Source: Eutrophomonas brisbanensis
Lineage (GTDB): Bacteria > Pseudomonadota > Gammaproteobacteria > Burkholderiales > Eutrophovitaceae
Length of the DNA stretch: 64,000 bases
Direction: 5' to 3'
Assembly: GCA_038141705.1 (NCBI GenBank)
Contig: JAYQIQ010000004.1
Location: 186,001 to 250,000 of the forward strand
The notes beneath the pieces were generated by a model. The model made no database searches and was not told where the DNA came from. It was given only the letters and a program-made list of their open reading frames with translations. The translations under genes were made by a program, and so were the position numbers. Positions within the stretch are counted from its first letter, which is position 1. Each line of letters begins with the position of its first letter. Positions 9,638 to 18,482 of this stretch are shown here, in pieces.

Positions 9638-10357
9638 ATGAGCAGCACTTTAGGAGTAAAAGCACTCGTTTTTGATGTATTCGGTACGGTTGTAGATTGG
9701 CGCGGAAGTATCACGCGAGAAGCAAGAACATTAGGAGCAAAAATCGGCGCAAAGTTAAATCCTGGAAAATTCGCAAATGATTGGCGTGGGGGTTACGCAC
9801 CAGCAATGGACCGCGTTCGTAAAGGAGAGTTACCTTGGATGAATATTGATCAACTACATCGACTGATTCTTGATGAGCTCTTTATTAAATACAGAATAAG
9901 TAATCTACCCGAGCTTGAAAAAGATCAATTCAATAGAGCATGGCATCGACTCAAACCGTGGCCAGACTCCGTCAGAGGGCTTAAAAAATTAAAAACAAAA
10001 TATACGATCTCTACGTTATCTAACGGTAATTTTTCGTTACTCAATAACATGGCAAAGAACGCAGGACTGCCTTGGGACTGCATTATTTCTGCGGAGCTTT
10101 TCGCGCATTACAAACCGGACCGAGAAACGTACTTGGGAGCAGCAAATCTCCTTGGGTTAAAACCAGAAGAAGTGATGCTTTGCGCAGCACACAAAGACGA
10201 CCTACTCGCGGCGCAAGCGTGTGGACTAAAAACTGCATTTATCACACGTCCAAAAGAATTCTCGCCTAGTGTTAAGGTTGATCTGACGAATGACGGTCGT
10301 TTCGATTTCCATGCTACCGATATTTTGGATCTGGCAAGCCAACTAACACACACGTAA
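9638..10357 (+). CDS. HAD-superfamily hydrolase, haloacid dehalogenase type II-like
   Basis: A 239-residue cytoplasmic HAD hydrolase. Motif I is VFDVFGTVVDW (nucleophile Asp), motif II is LSNGN, motif III is the Lys of HYKPDRETY, and motif IV is CAAHKDDL. In characterised L-2-haloacid dehalogenases the last motif reads SSNxWD; here it is AAHKDD, so true dehalogenase activity is doubtful and another small-molecule phosphatase or dehalogenase role is possible. The start ATG follows AAAAGGGTAACTT. It is followed after 7 bases by a cytochrome b561 gene, an unusual partner that suggests shared transcription only. A second type II-like HAD gene lies at 30746-31423. Confidence 0.8.
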   Translation: MSSTLGVKALVFDVFGTVVDWRGSITREARTLGAKIGAKLNPGKFANDWRGGYAPAMDRVRKGELPWMNIDQLHRLILDELFIKYRISNLPELEKDQFNRAWHRLKPWPDSVRGLKKLKTKYTISTLSNGNFSLLNNMAKNAGLPWDCIISAELFAHYKPDRETYLGAANLLGLKPEEVMLCAAHKDDLLAAQACGLKTAFITRPKEFSPSVKVDLTNDGRFDFHATDILDLASQLTHT

Positions 10358-10364
10358 AAAAACT

Positions 10365-11030
10365 ATGAAAAATGAGCAAGTAAGGATATGGGATATCCCA
10401 TTACGATTGTTTCATTGGGTGTTAGCAGCACTTGTTACTTGTCAATTTTTGATTGCCTGGGGCTGCACGGACGCGATGGACCTGCATGTCACACTCGGAT
10501 ACCTGACTTTAACGCTAATCGTTTTCCGAATCTTCTGGGGATTTATTGGAACGACCTACGCTCAGTTTAAAAATTTTTTAGTAAGCCCGACGAGCTTAGT
10601 CGCATACATTAAGGGGCTCTTTAACCAAACCTCGCAACCTAAGTCAGCCGGCCATAATCCGATCGGGGGATACTCTACGATTGCGATAATCGTGTGTATC
10701 CTGGCCCAGGGTTTTAGCGGTCTTTTTTGCGACGATGATGTTTTCACAGTGGGACCGCTTCGACACCTCGTCTCGGACAATGTAACTTCAATTTTTAATC
10801 AAGTTCACGCCCTGAATGCGAAGATCCTTGTAGGTTTACTGTGCACTCATGTCCTGGCGATCTTTTGGTACCTACTCGTCAAAAGAGAAAATCTTATTAA
10901 ACCCATGGTCACGGGTAAAAAAATTGCCATAAAAGACGACAAACACATGAACTGGACGGAAAAACCTTTAGCAGCTTTGTTAGCTTTGGCGCTAGCGTCA
11001 ATCGCAGTTTGGGTAGTTATCAATATCTAG
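10365..11030 (+). CDS. Cytochrome b561 / Ni,Fe-hydrogenase b-subunit-like membrane protein
   Basis: A 221-residue integral membrane di-haem b-type cytochrome. It opens with VRIWDIPLRLFHWVLA, the typical start of this family with a haem-ligand His, then has hydrophobic segments at about 15-33, 40-60, 100-120, 145-167 and 197-217. Further candidate haem-ligand His residues are in MDLHVTLGY, NQVHALNAK and LCTHVLAI. The family passes electrons between the quinone pool and soluble c-type cytochromes or other partners. The neighbouring convergent gene encodes a secreted cytochrome c', a frequent partner, so the two probably interact. Confidence 0.85.
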   Translation: MKNEQVRIWDIPLRLFHWVLAALVTCQFLIAWGCTDAMDLHVTLGYLTLTLIVFRIFWGFIGTTYAQFKNFLVSPTSLVAYIKGLFNQTSQPKSAGHNPIGGYSTIAIIVCILAQGFSGLFCDDDVFTVGPLRHLVSDNVTSIFNQVHALNAKILVGLLCTHVLAIFWYLLVKRENLIKPMVTGKKIAIKDDKHMNWTEKPLAALLALALASIAVWVVINI

Positions 11031-11062
11031 AAAGCCACAAAAAATCTCAACTGACTGTAGGA

Positions 11063-11509
11063 TTATTTATTACGGTAATCGTCATGACATCCTTTGCAGG
11101 TTGCACCAACCTCCTTGAGTTGGCTCTTTGACGCATCAAAATTTCCTTTTTTAGAAATTTCAGCGAGGACGCTTACTTCTTTCTGCATTTTTTTCATTTT
11201 GGCTTCAAAGTCCTCCATGTTTAGCCATATCTCTGGCCGCGCGTTCGTGTCACCTCCATCTGACCCTTCAACGAATCCCTCCAGTGGCAGCTGACTCATA
11301 AACGCAACAATCTCAGCGTTACGCGCGAATACATTTGCATCAAAAGGAATTTTTCCTTTTACCATCGCCGCCATCGAACCAAAATTCCAACCCATCACAT
11401 TAAAAACACCACGTCTATACTTGATCGCCTTCTCAGCATCAGCAGCAATTACAAAAGAAGAACCGAAGAACACAGAAATCAATAAACCCAATATTAAATT
11501 CTTTTTCAT
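11063..11509 (-). CDS. Cytochrome c' / c-556, periplasmic
   Basis: A 148-residue class II c-type cytochrome. Signal peptide MKKNLILGLLISVFFGSSFVIAA, then a four-helix-bundle sequence, ending with the haem-binding CKGCH motif near the C-terminus (CKGCHDDYR), which is the diagnostic position for this class. The Arg-rich first helix (AIKYRRGVFNVMGWNFG) is also typical. Such proteins bind NO or transfer electrons in the periplasm. It converges with the b561 gene with 32 bases between the stop codons and no obvious terminator hairpin. Confidence 0.9.
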   Translation of the reverse strand: MKKNLILGLLISVFFGSSFVIAADAEKAIKYRRGVFNVMGWNFGSMAAMVKGKIPFDANVFARNAEIVAFMSQLPLEGFVEGSDGGDTNARPEIWLNMEDFEAKMKKMQKEVSVLAEISKKGNFDASKSQLKEVGATCKGCHDDYRNK

Positions 11510-11665
11510 ATCTCACTCGCCTCCTCAGTTTTTTTACATATTCACAAGAACAAGTCGTTGACACATAAAATATTACCTTCAAAAAAACCAATCAATCAAC
11601 AAAAACCTACAAGAGCATTCCGATTCCCGACCCTTAAAAAATGACACTACTGCTCTGGCTTTTGA

Positions 11666-12748
11666 TCACGCTGATCGCTTCTTGTTTTGCTCTTCGAGCG
11701 CCCATTCGACGTGCTCCCGAACTAAAGCAGAATCATCCAACTTTCTTGCTTCAAGCGCACTAATTACCTCTGGAGTAGCCTCCGCATTACCCAGAGCGCA
11801 AGCGATATTTCTTAACCAACGCTCATGCCCAATTCTTCGGATCGCACTTCCCTCCGTAAGTTTTAAAAATTTCTCTTTGCTCCATGAAAATAACTCGACA
11901 AGCGAAGATCCATCCAGCTCTTTTCGAATTTTAAAATCTGGATCTACTGTCGATTCTGCATACTTGTTCCACGGGCACACGAGCTGACAATCGTCACATC
12001 CATAAATCCTGTTCCCTAAGGCAGAACGAAGTTCTCGAGGTATGCTCGTTTTATGCTCAATCGTAAGGTAAGAAATACACCTTCTCGCATCAACTTTGAA
12101 AGGCGCAACGATTGCTCCTGTGGGACAGATATCAATACACTTTGTACAACTTCCACAGTGCTCGCTATTCGCGTGATCAAGCGGCAGCTCAAGATCTGTA
12201 AAAATTTCCCCTAAAAAAAACCATGAGCCAACGTTTTTATTGATAAGTAAAGTATGCTTTCCTCTCCAGCCAAGCCCTGCTTTTGTGGCTAACTCCACCT
12301 CCATCACGGGCGCGCTATCCGTGAAAACACGATAACCAAAAGGGCCGATTTCTTTTTTGATTCGTCGTGCTAGCAACTCCAGTCGCTTTCGGAGAATCTT
12401 GTGATAATCACGGGCGAGCGCGTAGCGCGCAACAAAACCCTTTTCTTTCTCCTCAAGAAATTGGAAATTTTCCATTCCACCATCGCGCTCCACAAAATAA
12501 TTCATACGAAGCGAGATGATCCGCTTTACACCCTCAACCAAATCAGTCGGAGATTTTCGAAGTTCTGCACGGTCGCTCAGATACGACATCTCACCAGAAA
12601 AACCAGCGGCGAGCCATTCATCCAACCGCGGAGCGGCAATCGACAGATCACAATCTGCGATACGCGCCTCGTCAAAACCCAACTCCAACGCCCACGCCTT
12701 GATGCCTACAACGAGATCTTCGGGACTAGGCGTGTGCGCGTTCAGCAT
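11666..12748 (-). CDS. queG: Epoxyqueuosine reductase QueG
   Basis: A 360-residue cobalamin- and iron-sulfur-dependent enzyme for the last step of queuosine formation in tRNA. The N-terminal cobalamin-binding part includes LRMNYFVERDG and YALARDYHKILRKRL. The two 4Fe-4S clusters are shown by HCGSCTKCIDICPTGAI and YGCDDCQLVCPWN with the intervening RCISYLTIEHK. A HEAT-like C-terminal tail follows. Length is normal for the family. It is the last gene of a minus-strand group with two HEAT/TPR genes, 20 bases downstream of the nearer one. Confidence 0.95.
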   Translation of the reverse strand: MLNAHTPSPEDLVVGIKAWALELGFDEARIADCDLSIAAPRLDEWLAAGFSGEMSYLSDRAELRKSPTDLVEGVKRIISLRMNYFVERDGGMENFQFLEEKEKGFVARYALARDYHKILRKRLELLARRIKKEIGPFGYRVFTDSAPVMEVELATKAGLGWRGKHTLLINKNVGSWFFLGEIFTDLELPLDHANSEHCGSCTKCIDICPTGAIVAPFKVDARRCISYLTIEHKTSIPRELRSALGNRIYGCDDCQLVCPWNKYAESTVDPDFKIRKELDGSSLVELFSWSKEKFLKLTEGSAIRRIGHERWLRNIACALGNAEATPEVISALEARKLDDSALVREHVEWALEEQNKKRSA

Positions 12749-12768
12749 AAGACAGCCGAAGATGCCGT

Positions 12769-13419
12769 TTAAATTTGATCGTTGTCGAGTCTTTTCTCAA
12801 GATCGATTATTGTTGGGATCAAATGTTCAAGATTCGGATTGATCGCCATTGCTCTTGTGAGCATCGCGTAGGAGTTCCGCGCATCTGATCTTTCCATGTA
12901 AATTGATGCGCAGCTCTGCATTACGCCATAGTGATAGGGGTTAAGCTTCAGGGCATTTTCATAGTCTACCAGCGCTCGATCCAATTCCCCAAGAGAGAGC
13001 CAAGCATCACCGCGCTTGTTCCACGCTTCAGAGAATGTAGGTTCTAAGTCAATAACTTGGTCCAACAACTCTATAGCAACCTTCCACTGACCATTTTGAA
13101 TCTTCGTAATGCTGTCAATAAAAATCCTTCTCGCAGCAAGATTGTCGACTCGTAGCCAGAGTCCCTCGATCGCCTGGTGCGCCATACCACGAACCGCAGG
13201 ATCATCGTCGCGTAACAGTCTTAACATATGAGGGACATCATCGTTTTTTCCGATCTCCGCGAGCCGGGCAAGCCCCTTCCGCCGCGTAGCAGGATCTCCA
13301 TCCTTTAACGCAACGACTGCATCTTCACGATTCGAATTGACCCCCCATTCATTCGCGCTCAATTGCCCCGACCAAAGCAACATTACGCTCAACACACTCA
13401 CTAAACTAAATTTCACCAC
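12769..13419 (-). CDS. Secreted HEAT-repeat/TPR protein (tandem copy 2)
   Basis: A 216-residue protein with a signal peptide (residues 1-22, SLVSVLSVMLLWSGQLSA). Two HEAT-like repeats follow (GDPATRRKGLARLAEIG and RDDDPAVRGMAHQAIEGLW). Then come TPR units: WKVAIELLDQVIDLEPTFSE, AWNKRGDAWLSLGELDRAL, YHYGVMQSCASIYMERSD. It has the same architecture as the gene directly upstream, whose last 14 bases it overlaps, so the pair is a tandem duplication in one transcript. Repeat scaffolds of this kind mediate protein contacts in the periplasm; the partner is unknown. Confidence 0.8.
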   Translation of the reverse strand: MVKFSLVSVLSVMLLWSGQLSANEWGVNSNREDAVVALKDGDPATRRKGLARLAEIGKNDDVPHMLRLLRDDDPAVRGMAHQAIEGLWLRVDNLAARRIFIDSITKIQNGQWKVAIELLDQVIDLEPTFSEAWNKRGDAWLSLGELDRALVDYENALKLNPYHYGVMQSCASIYMERSDARNSYAMLTRAMAINPNLEHLIPTIIDLEKRLDNDQI

Positions 13420-14098
13420 GTCGCGGCCTCCCTCGATATTTTTCTAATTGTTCCAAGTTATGCGCTACATCCTTCATGTTTGGATTCACCAATAAGGCCT
13501 GCTCAAAATACTTTATCGCGGCTCGGTAATCGCCTTGTCGACTCTTCAATAATCCGTAACCCGTCAGCGCACCAAAATGCATAGGTTCTTGCCGCAATAC
13601 CTCATCGACGTCTGACATCGACTCATTATCTTTGTTCAATAAGTAATAAAGCGTCGCACGTTTATTCCACGCCTCTGTGAAATCAGGAACCCTCTCAATG
13701 ATGCCAGTAAAAGTCTTAACCGCTAAAACGAAACGCCCGGTACTCATTTGGTTTAACCCTTCAGCGAACACAGCATCTATTTCGTCGTTCCCGTAACGGC
13801 CCCAGACCTTCCAGATGGCTGTCTCTGCTATCTTTCTGACGGAATAATCAGCATCGTAGAGAGCACTATAGAGATGTGGAAGATCTTGCCGCTCGCCACG
13901 CTCTCCCAACGATAGAAAAGCGCCAGCTCGTACATCTGCATCGTGATGTTTTGCTCCCTCAATCAGGAATTGGCGATCTTTGTCGTCGAGCGACTGCACT
14001 TGAAGGGGGAAAAAAGTGCCGCCAACAAAAACACACAGGAAAAGAGTGGCCAAAATTTGCTTGCCGATACCGCCTCCACGACCAACTAATGAATTCAT
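13406..14098 (-). CDS. Secreted HEAT-repeat/TPR protein (tandem copy 1)
   Basis: A 230-residue paralogue of the next gene. A hydrophobic leader (about 14-34, ILATLFLCVFVGGTFFPLQ) is followed by HEAT-type repeats (DADVRAGAFLSLGERGERQD; YDADYSVRKIAETAIWKVW). TPRs with the same signature follow: FVLAVKTFTGIIERVPDFTE, AWNKRATLYYLLN, and a third unit ending in YFEQALLVNPNMKD. Both copies share xEAWNKR at the same place. It is the first gene of the transcript that continues into the second copy and queG. No family-specific function is known to me. Confidence 0.8.
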   Translation of the reverse strand: MNSLVGRGGGIGKQILATLFLCVFVGGTFFPLQVQSLDDKDRQFLIEGAKHHDADVRAGAFLSLGERGERQDLPHLYSALYDADYSVRKIAETAIWKVWGRYGNDEIDAVFAEGLNQMSTGRFVLAVKTFTGIIERVPDFTEAWNKRATLYYLLNKDNESMSDVDEVLRQEPMHFGALTGYGLLKSRQGDYRAAIKYFEQALLVNPNMKDVAHNLEQLEKYRGRPRRGEI

Positions 14099-14197
14099 AT
14101 GCTTGAGACCTAAATATTTATAGCAATGGCTTTGGGTATACTAAGTTAATCAAGGGTACCAAAACGTTACCTAGAAATAACCTGAGGAGCAAGCACC

Positions 14198-14516
14198 ATG
14201 CGTATCAAATTTATGGCCATAGCTTTTGGTCTGATAGTCGGGAACACGGCATTGGCCGCGCCATATCCACTGGGCACCATGACGTGCGATGACATCGGAG
14301 CATTCGCCTCTGAGGCTATGCGATGGAGAAAAGAGCAAAAGATTCCTTACGAGGAAGCTGCTCAAAGGCTAGAAGTGCGCGAATACGGGGATCCCGTTGA
14401 AAAAAAACCTGTCGATCATTCTCGATTATGTTTATGGAAATTATGGCAACAATTGGTCGGTTGAAGTTGCTGGAAATGTGATGCGTAGCGATTGCAGGAA
14501 CGGGCGAGACAACTAA
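14198..14516 (+). CDS. Small secreted cysteine-containing protein (one frameshift)
   Basis: The frame from ATG 14198 (strong GAGGAG Shine-Dalgarno) encodes a signal peptide (residues 1-20, ending ALA) and TMTCDDIGAFASEAMRWR. It then runs off-frame at a run of eight A (14400-14407). With one A removed it continues NLSIILDYVYGNYGNNWSV and ends ...MRSDCRNGRDN at 14516, giving about 105 residues with two cysteines. The CDDIG...Y....WSV...DC pattern occurs in small periplasmic hypothetical proteins of Gammaproteobacteria; that is recall, not a search. Function unknown. Confidence 0.65.
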
Positions 14517-14532
14517 GCTCTACCCACAACTC

Positions 14533-15651
14533 ATGGTTGCCAGCCTCAAACCCGCCGACCCCGGCGATTCTATCCACGACATCGAGACTCCCGCTCTCAT
14601 ATTGGACCTCGATCTTTTTGAAGAAAACCTGAGACGGTTTGACCGATCAATCGTCGGGAATAATGTGCGCGTTAGACCGCATGCTAAATCTCACAAATGC
14701 CCCGCAATTGCCAGAATCCAGATAGACCGTGGCGCAGTTGGAGTATGTTGCCAAAAAACTTCAGAAGCTGAAATCATGGTTGCTAGCGGAATAACAGACA
14801 TTCTTATCAGCAATCAAGTCGTTACCCCAAAAAAAATTCTGCGAATTGTTGAGTTAAGCAAAAAAGCCTCTGTATCCGTACTAGTCGACAATCCGGAAAA
14901 CGTTAGTTTAATAAACGATATTGCGAGTAAACATAATGCTCGAGTACAAGTTTTAATCGAACTCAATGTCGGAGCAAATCGATGTGGGGTAACGGATGAC
15001 CATTCACTATTGCAACTTGCTAAATCTATTCAGAACTCACCTTTCATTACGTTTATTGGAATTCACGCGTATCAAGGTCGAGCACAACACGTTCGAAATA
15101 AGGTAGAACGTGAGGCGTTGATAAGAACAGCGATCGAAAAAGTGCTTCATGCACGCGACTTGCTGGAGAGTCTTGGGTTCAACTGTGACTATGTGACCGG
15201 CGCAGGCACCGGTACGTACGAATTTGAAGCTGCCAGCGGCATCTACTCTGAAATCCAACCCGGCTCATACATCTTCATGGATGCTGATTACAGTAAAAAC
15301 CTTGATGAGAATCAGAAACCCGTTTCTGAATTTTTACAAAGCCTATTTGTACTTACCACGGTGATGAGTACGACAAATCCAAAACGCCCGATTGTAGATG
15401 CGGGGCTCAAATCGTTATCAGTCGACTCTGGCTTACCTCTAGTCTCTGATTCAAAAACCATGTACGTTGGTGCATCTGATGAACATGGGGTTTTGGAGTC
15501 GCCGGACTATACCTACAAAATTGGGGATACGTTACGGTTAATACCTGGACACTGCGACCCCACCGTTAACCTCTACGACTGGATTGTCTGCGTACGCGGA
15601 AACAAGGTAGAAGACACTTGGCCTATTCTTGCGAGAGGCGCATCTATTTAA
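14533..15651 (+). CDS. D-threonine aldolase / 3-hydroxy-D-aspartate aldolase-like PLP enzyme
   Basis: A 372-residue fold-type III (alanine-racemase-like) PLP enzyme of the DSD1/D-threonine aldolase family. The PLP lysine is in VRPHAKSHKCP, followed by GVCCQKTSEAE. The metal site is PGHCDPTVNLYDW (His and Asp of HCD), and the end is VEDTWPILARG. The family includes D-threonine aldolase, beta-hydroxyaspartate aldolase (BhcC) and D-serine dehydratase, cleaving or dehydrating D-beta-hydroxy amino acids. The other beta-hydroxyaspartate cycle genes are not in the window, so the substrate is open. It starts 16 bases after the previous gene and is followed by metY. Confidence 0.8.
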   Translation: MVASLKPADPGDSIHDIETPALILDLDLFEENLRRFDRSIVGNNVRVRPHAKSHKCPAIARIQIDRGAVGVCCQKTSEAEIMVASGITDILISNQVVTPKKILRIVELSKKASVSVLVDNPENVSLINDIASKHNARVQVLIELNVGANRCGVTDDHSLLQLAKSIQNSPFITFIGIHAYQGRAQHVRNKVEREALIRTAIEKVLHARDLLESLGFNCDYVTGAGTGTYEFEAASGIYSEIQPGSYIFMDADYSKNLDENQKPVSEFLQSLFVLTTVMSTTNPKRPIVDAGLKSLSVDSGLPLVSDSKTMYVGASDEHGVLESPDYTYKIGDTLRLIPGHCDPTVNLYDWIVCVRGNKVEDTWPILARGASI

Positions 15652-15701
15652 GGGATACGCTATCATCGCCTCATTTCATTTTGGATTGCGTCAGTTAAGT
15701 A

Positions 15702-16997
15702 ATGTCTAAAAAAGATTTAAAGCTTGAAACGCTGAGCCTACACGCTGGTCAAACACCGGATGCGCAGTTTGGTGCGAGAGCTCAACCGATTTATTTCACC
15801 TCCTCTTACGTATTCCCGGATACTGAGTATGCCGCATCGCTTTTCAATATGGAACGTGGCGGTCATGTGTACTCACGCATCTCGAACCCCACTAACTCCG
15901 CTTTGGAGGAACGCATTGCCGCACTTGAAGGTGGTGTGGGCGCGATCGCGACATCCAGCGGGCAAGCAGCGCTTCACCTCGCGATCGTGACACTCATGAG
16001 TGCGGGCGGACATATCGTTGCCTCTCGCGCTTTATACGGCGGTTCCCATAACTTACTCGAGTACACGCTTCCACGGTTTGGTATTACCACCACTTTTGTA
16101 GACATACGAGATCATCGGGCAATCAAAAAAGCAATCAAGAAAGAAACAAAACTTGTTTTTGCAGAAACACTGGGAAACCCTGGACTAGATATTCTCAATA
16201 TCCCAACGGTATCGAAGATTGCTCATGATCACGCGATTCCTTTGCTCGTAGATTCAACATTTACGACCCCATACCTTATAAAACCATTCGATCACGGAGC
16301 TGACTTAGTTTTCCATTCGGCCACGAAGTTTTTAGGCGGGCATGGCGTTGCGATCGGCGGTTTATTGGTTGATAGTGGCAAGTTTGATTGGGCGGCCTCT
16401 CAGAAATTTGAGCTGCTATCAGAACCATATAGTGGATTCCACAACATGGTGTTTACTGAAGAATCGACGGTAGCCGCTTTCTTACTGCGCGCAAGACGCG
16501 AAGGCATCCGGGATTTTGGCGCCTGTATGAGTCCGATGAATGCATTCCAGATTATGCAAGGAATCGAAACTCTCGATCCACGCATGCAGCGCCATATAGA
16601 AAACACGCGAGCAATTGTCACGTTCCTAGATAATCACGACGCGGTTGAATCCGTCACCTATCCTGAACTCAAAAACCACCCAGACCATGAACTCGCAAAA
16701 ACAATCTTGCCCAAAGGCTGCGGTGCGGTATTTAGTTTTGAATTGAAAGGTGGGTTGAATGCCGGAAGAAAATTCATCGAAAACCTGAATCTTTTTTCAC
16801 ACCTCGCGAATGTTGGAGATGCAAAATCGTTGGTTATTCACCCTGCATCTACGACGCATTTCCGTATGGATGAGGCAGCGCTTCAATCAGCCGGCATCTC
16901 TTCTGGAACAATTCGCCTATCGGTCGGGATCGAAAATTCATCATACTTAATTGATGACCTGTCGCAGGCACTTAAAATCAGTCAAAAATCCGGTTAA
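15702..16997 (+). CDS. metY: O-acetylhomoserine sulfhydrylase, MetY type
   Basis: A 431-residue Cys/Met-metabolism PLP enzyme that makes homocysteine (or methionine) from O-acyl-homoserine and sulfide. Visible signatures: ETLSLHAGQTPDAQFGARA at the start, YSRISNPTNSALEERIAALEGG, PLP lysine in HSATKFLGGHG, and the C-terminal HPASTTHFRM and IRLSVGIE. The long insertion around AASQKFELLSEPYSGFH is typical of MetY rather than the shorter MetB/MetC enzymes. Acyl specificity (acetyl versus succinyl) is inferred. A core MetE-like protein at 50280 could supply the methylation step. Confidence 0.9.
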   Translation: MSKKDLKLETLSLHAGQTPDAQFGARAQPIYFTSSYVFPDTEYAASLFNMERGGHVYSRISNPTNSALEERIAALEGGVGAIATSSGQAALHLAIVTLMSAGGHIVASRALYGGSHNLLEYTLPRFGITTTFVDIRDHRAIKKAIKKETKLVFAETLGNPGLDILNIPTVSKIAHDHAIPLLVDSTFTTPYLIKPFDHGADLVFHSATKFLGGHGVAIGGLLVDSGKFDWAASQKFELLSEPYSGFHNMVFTEESTVAAFLLRARREGIRDFGACMSPMNAFQIMQGIETLDPRMQRHIENTRAIVTFLDNHDAVESVTYPELKNHPDHELAKTILPKGCGAVFSFELKGGLNAGRKFIENLNLFSHLANVGDAKSLVIHPASTTHFRMDEAALQSAGISSGTIRLSVGIENSSYLIDDLSQALKISQKSG

Positions 16998-17009
16998 AGA
17001 AAAAAATCC

Positions 17010-17801
17010 GTGCAAACTAAAGTTGATAATAAAACCGCCTATTTCTATACAGGTGGTAAGAAAATCGAGAAAGGTAAAAAAACGATTATTTTTATCCATG
17101 GAGCAGCTAATGACCACAGTGTTTGGGCTCTCCAGAGTAGATACTTTGCTTGGCATGGATGGAACGTACTTGCTGTTGATTTGCCAGGACATGGCAAATC
17201 CGAAGGCCCGCCGCTAAACAGTATCCAAGAGCTATCCTCATGGGTATATCGAGTCGCCAACAGTACCGAAATTTCAAACGCGTCCATAGTCGGACACAGT
17301 ATGGGCTCACTCATCGCTTTAGAGCTTGCCTCGTCACAACCACAATTTGTCACAAATATATCTCTCGTGGGCACGGCAAATCCAATGCCTGTCTCTGAGA
17401 CACTCCTTGAGTCTTCTCGAACAACTCCTCAAAAAGCGTATGACTTAATCGTTAACTTTGCTCATAGTAATCGCGCCAAGTTAGGGACTAATCCCGTTCC
17501 GGGAATGTGGATGACAGAGTCGAGCCGTCGCCTGATGGAAACCATGAACGACGGAGTTCTTTTCGCCGATTTCGTTGCATGTAACACTTATGATCAGGGT
17601 GAGATTTCTGCGAAAAAAGTCACCTGTCCCGCATTACTAATTCTAGGTAGAGAAGATCGTATGACTCCGACCAAACTGGCGGCAAAATTACAGAGCGATA
17701 TACAAAATACCCACACCGAGTCACTACCCGGGGCTGGGCACGCATTGATGGCGGAACAGCCTGGGTTAGTCTTAAATCACCTGAGAGATTTTCTGAAATA
17801 A
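17010..17801 (+). CDS. Alpha/beta-fold hydrolase
   Basis: A 263-residue cytoplasmic hydrolase. The oxyanion region is IFIHGAANDHSVW and the nucleophile elbow is IVGHSMGSLIALELA (Ser of GHSMG). The acid is probably the Asp in LILGREDRMTP and the base His is in LPGAGHALMAEQPG. The start is GTG at 17010, 12 bases after metY, suggesting an operon. A strong terminator follows the stop codon. Substrate is unknown; the fold includes esterases, C-C hydrolases and epoxide hydrolases. Confidence 0.85.
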   Translation: MQTKVDNKTAYFYTGGKKIEKGKKTIIFIHGAANDHSVWALQSRYFAWHGWNVLAVDLPGHGKSEGPPLNSIQELSSWVYRVANSTEISNASIVGHSMGSLIALELASSQPQFVTNISLVGTANPMPVSETLLESSRTTPQKAYDLIVNFAHSNRAKLGTNPVPGMWMTESSRRLMETMNDGVLFADFVACNTYDQGEISAKKVTCPALLILGREDRMTPTKLAAKLQSDIQNTHTESLPGAGHALMAEQPGLVLNHLRDFLK

Positions 17802-17814
17802 AAAGACTATAAAA

Positions 17815-17844
17815 ACAAAAAAAGGGGCTAACAGCCCCTTTTTT
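17815..17844. terminator. Bidirectional rho-independent terminator
   Basis: The sequence AAAGGGGCT-AAC-AGCCCCTTT (17821-17841) forms a strong stem, flanked by A-rich sequence on the left and T-rich sequence on the right. It therefore works for both the hydrolase gene (plus) and the peroxiredoxin gene (minus), which converge on it. Confidence 0.9.
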
Positions 17845-17864
17845 AATTTTGCTCAAAATGGGTC

Positions 17865-18368
17865 TCAGACTTGACCAAGCATAGTTGCCGCATCACTAAC
17901 TTCGTGATTGCCAGGACCCTCTTCAATATTGAGCGTCTTAACAACGCCATCGTCAATTAGCATTGAGAAGCGCTGCGCGCGAACCCCAAGCCCACGAGAC
18001 GTAAGATCAATCTCTAAACCAAGCGCTTTCACAAACTCAGCACCTCCGTCAGCCATCATACGTACATGACCAATCGCTTTATTTTCGCGACCCCATGCAC
18101 CCATCACAAAAGCATCGTTCACCGATAAGCACCAAATCTCATCGACTTTAGACTTCAATTCAGCCGCTTTCTCTACATAACCTGGTAAGTGAGCCGCAGA
18201 GCAAGTTGGAGTATATGCACCTGGCAATCCAAACAGCACAATTCGTTTTCCAGCGACCAAGTCTGCGACCTTAAACGCATTTGGTCCGATACTACAGCCC
18301 TCTGTTTCCTCGTCGATGTACTCGTATAGAGTACCCTCAGGAAGCTTATCGCCTACTTTAATAGACAT
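17865..18368 (-). CDS. Peroxiredoxin, Prx5-like
   Basis: A 167-residue thiol peroxidase that reduces hydroperoxides using glutathione or thioredoxin. The peroxidatic site is FGLPGAYTPTCSAAHLPGY, with the catalytic Cys in PTCS, and the distal conserved Arg is in GVRAQRFSML. The domain fills the protein; there is no fused glutaredoxin. Start ATG 18366-18368 with an AAGGAG Shine-Dalgarno sequence. It diverges from greB. Confidence 0.92.
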   Translation of the reverse strand: MSIKVGDKLPEGTLYEYIDEETEGCSIGPNAFKVADLVAGKRIVLFGLPGAYTPTCSAAHLPGYVEKAAELKSKVDEIWCLSVNDAFVMGAWGRENKAIGHVRMMADGGAEFVKALGLEIDLTSRGLGVRAQRFSMLIDDGVVKTLNIEEGPGNHEVSDAATMLGQV

Positions 18369-18482
18369 TTCGACTCCTTTTCATTGAATGATTGGGTTAG
18401 TTACAATTGGATTTTCTTTGGATTTTATTACATTTCTAGCTTCGTAACTCACACCAAGTCAACTCAACAAACATTTATCGTT

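Noticed and set aside
14533..15651. Assignment as BhcC of the beta-hydroxyaspartate cycle
   Set aside because: The partner genes bhcA, bhcB and bhcD are not present nearby, and the motifs are shared with D-threonine aldolase and D-serine dehydratase.
18384..18482. N-terminal extension of GreB from ATG 18384
   Set aside because: The 33 extra residues are hydrophobic and absent from the family; homology starts at the GTG at 18483.
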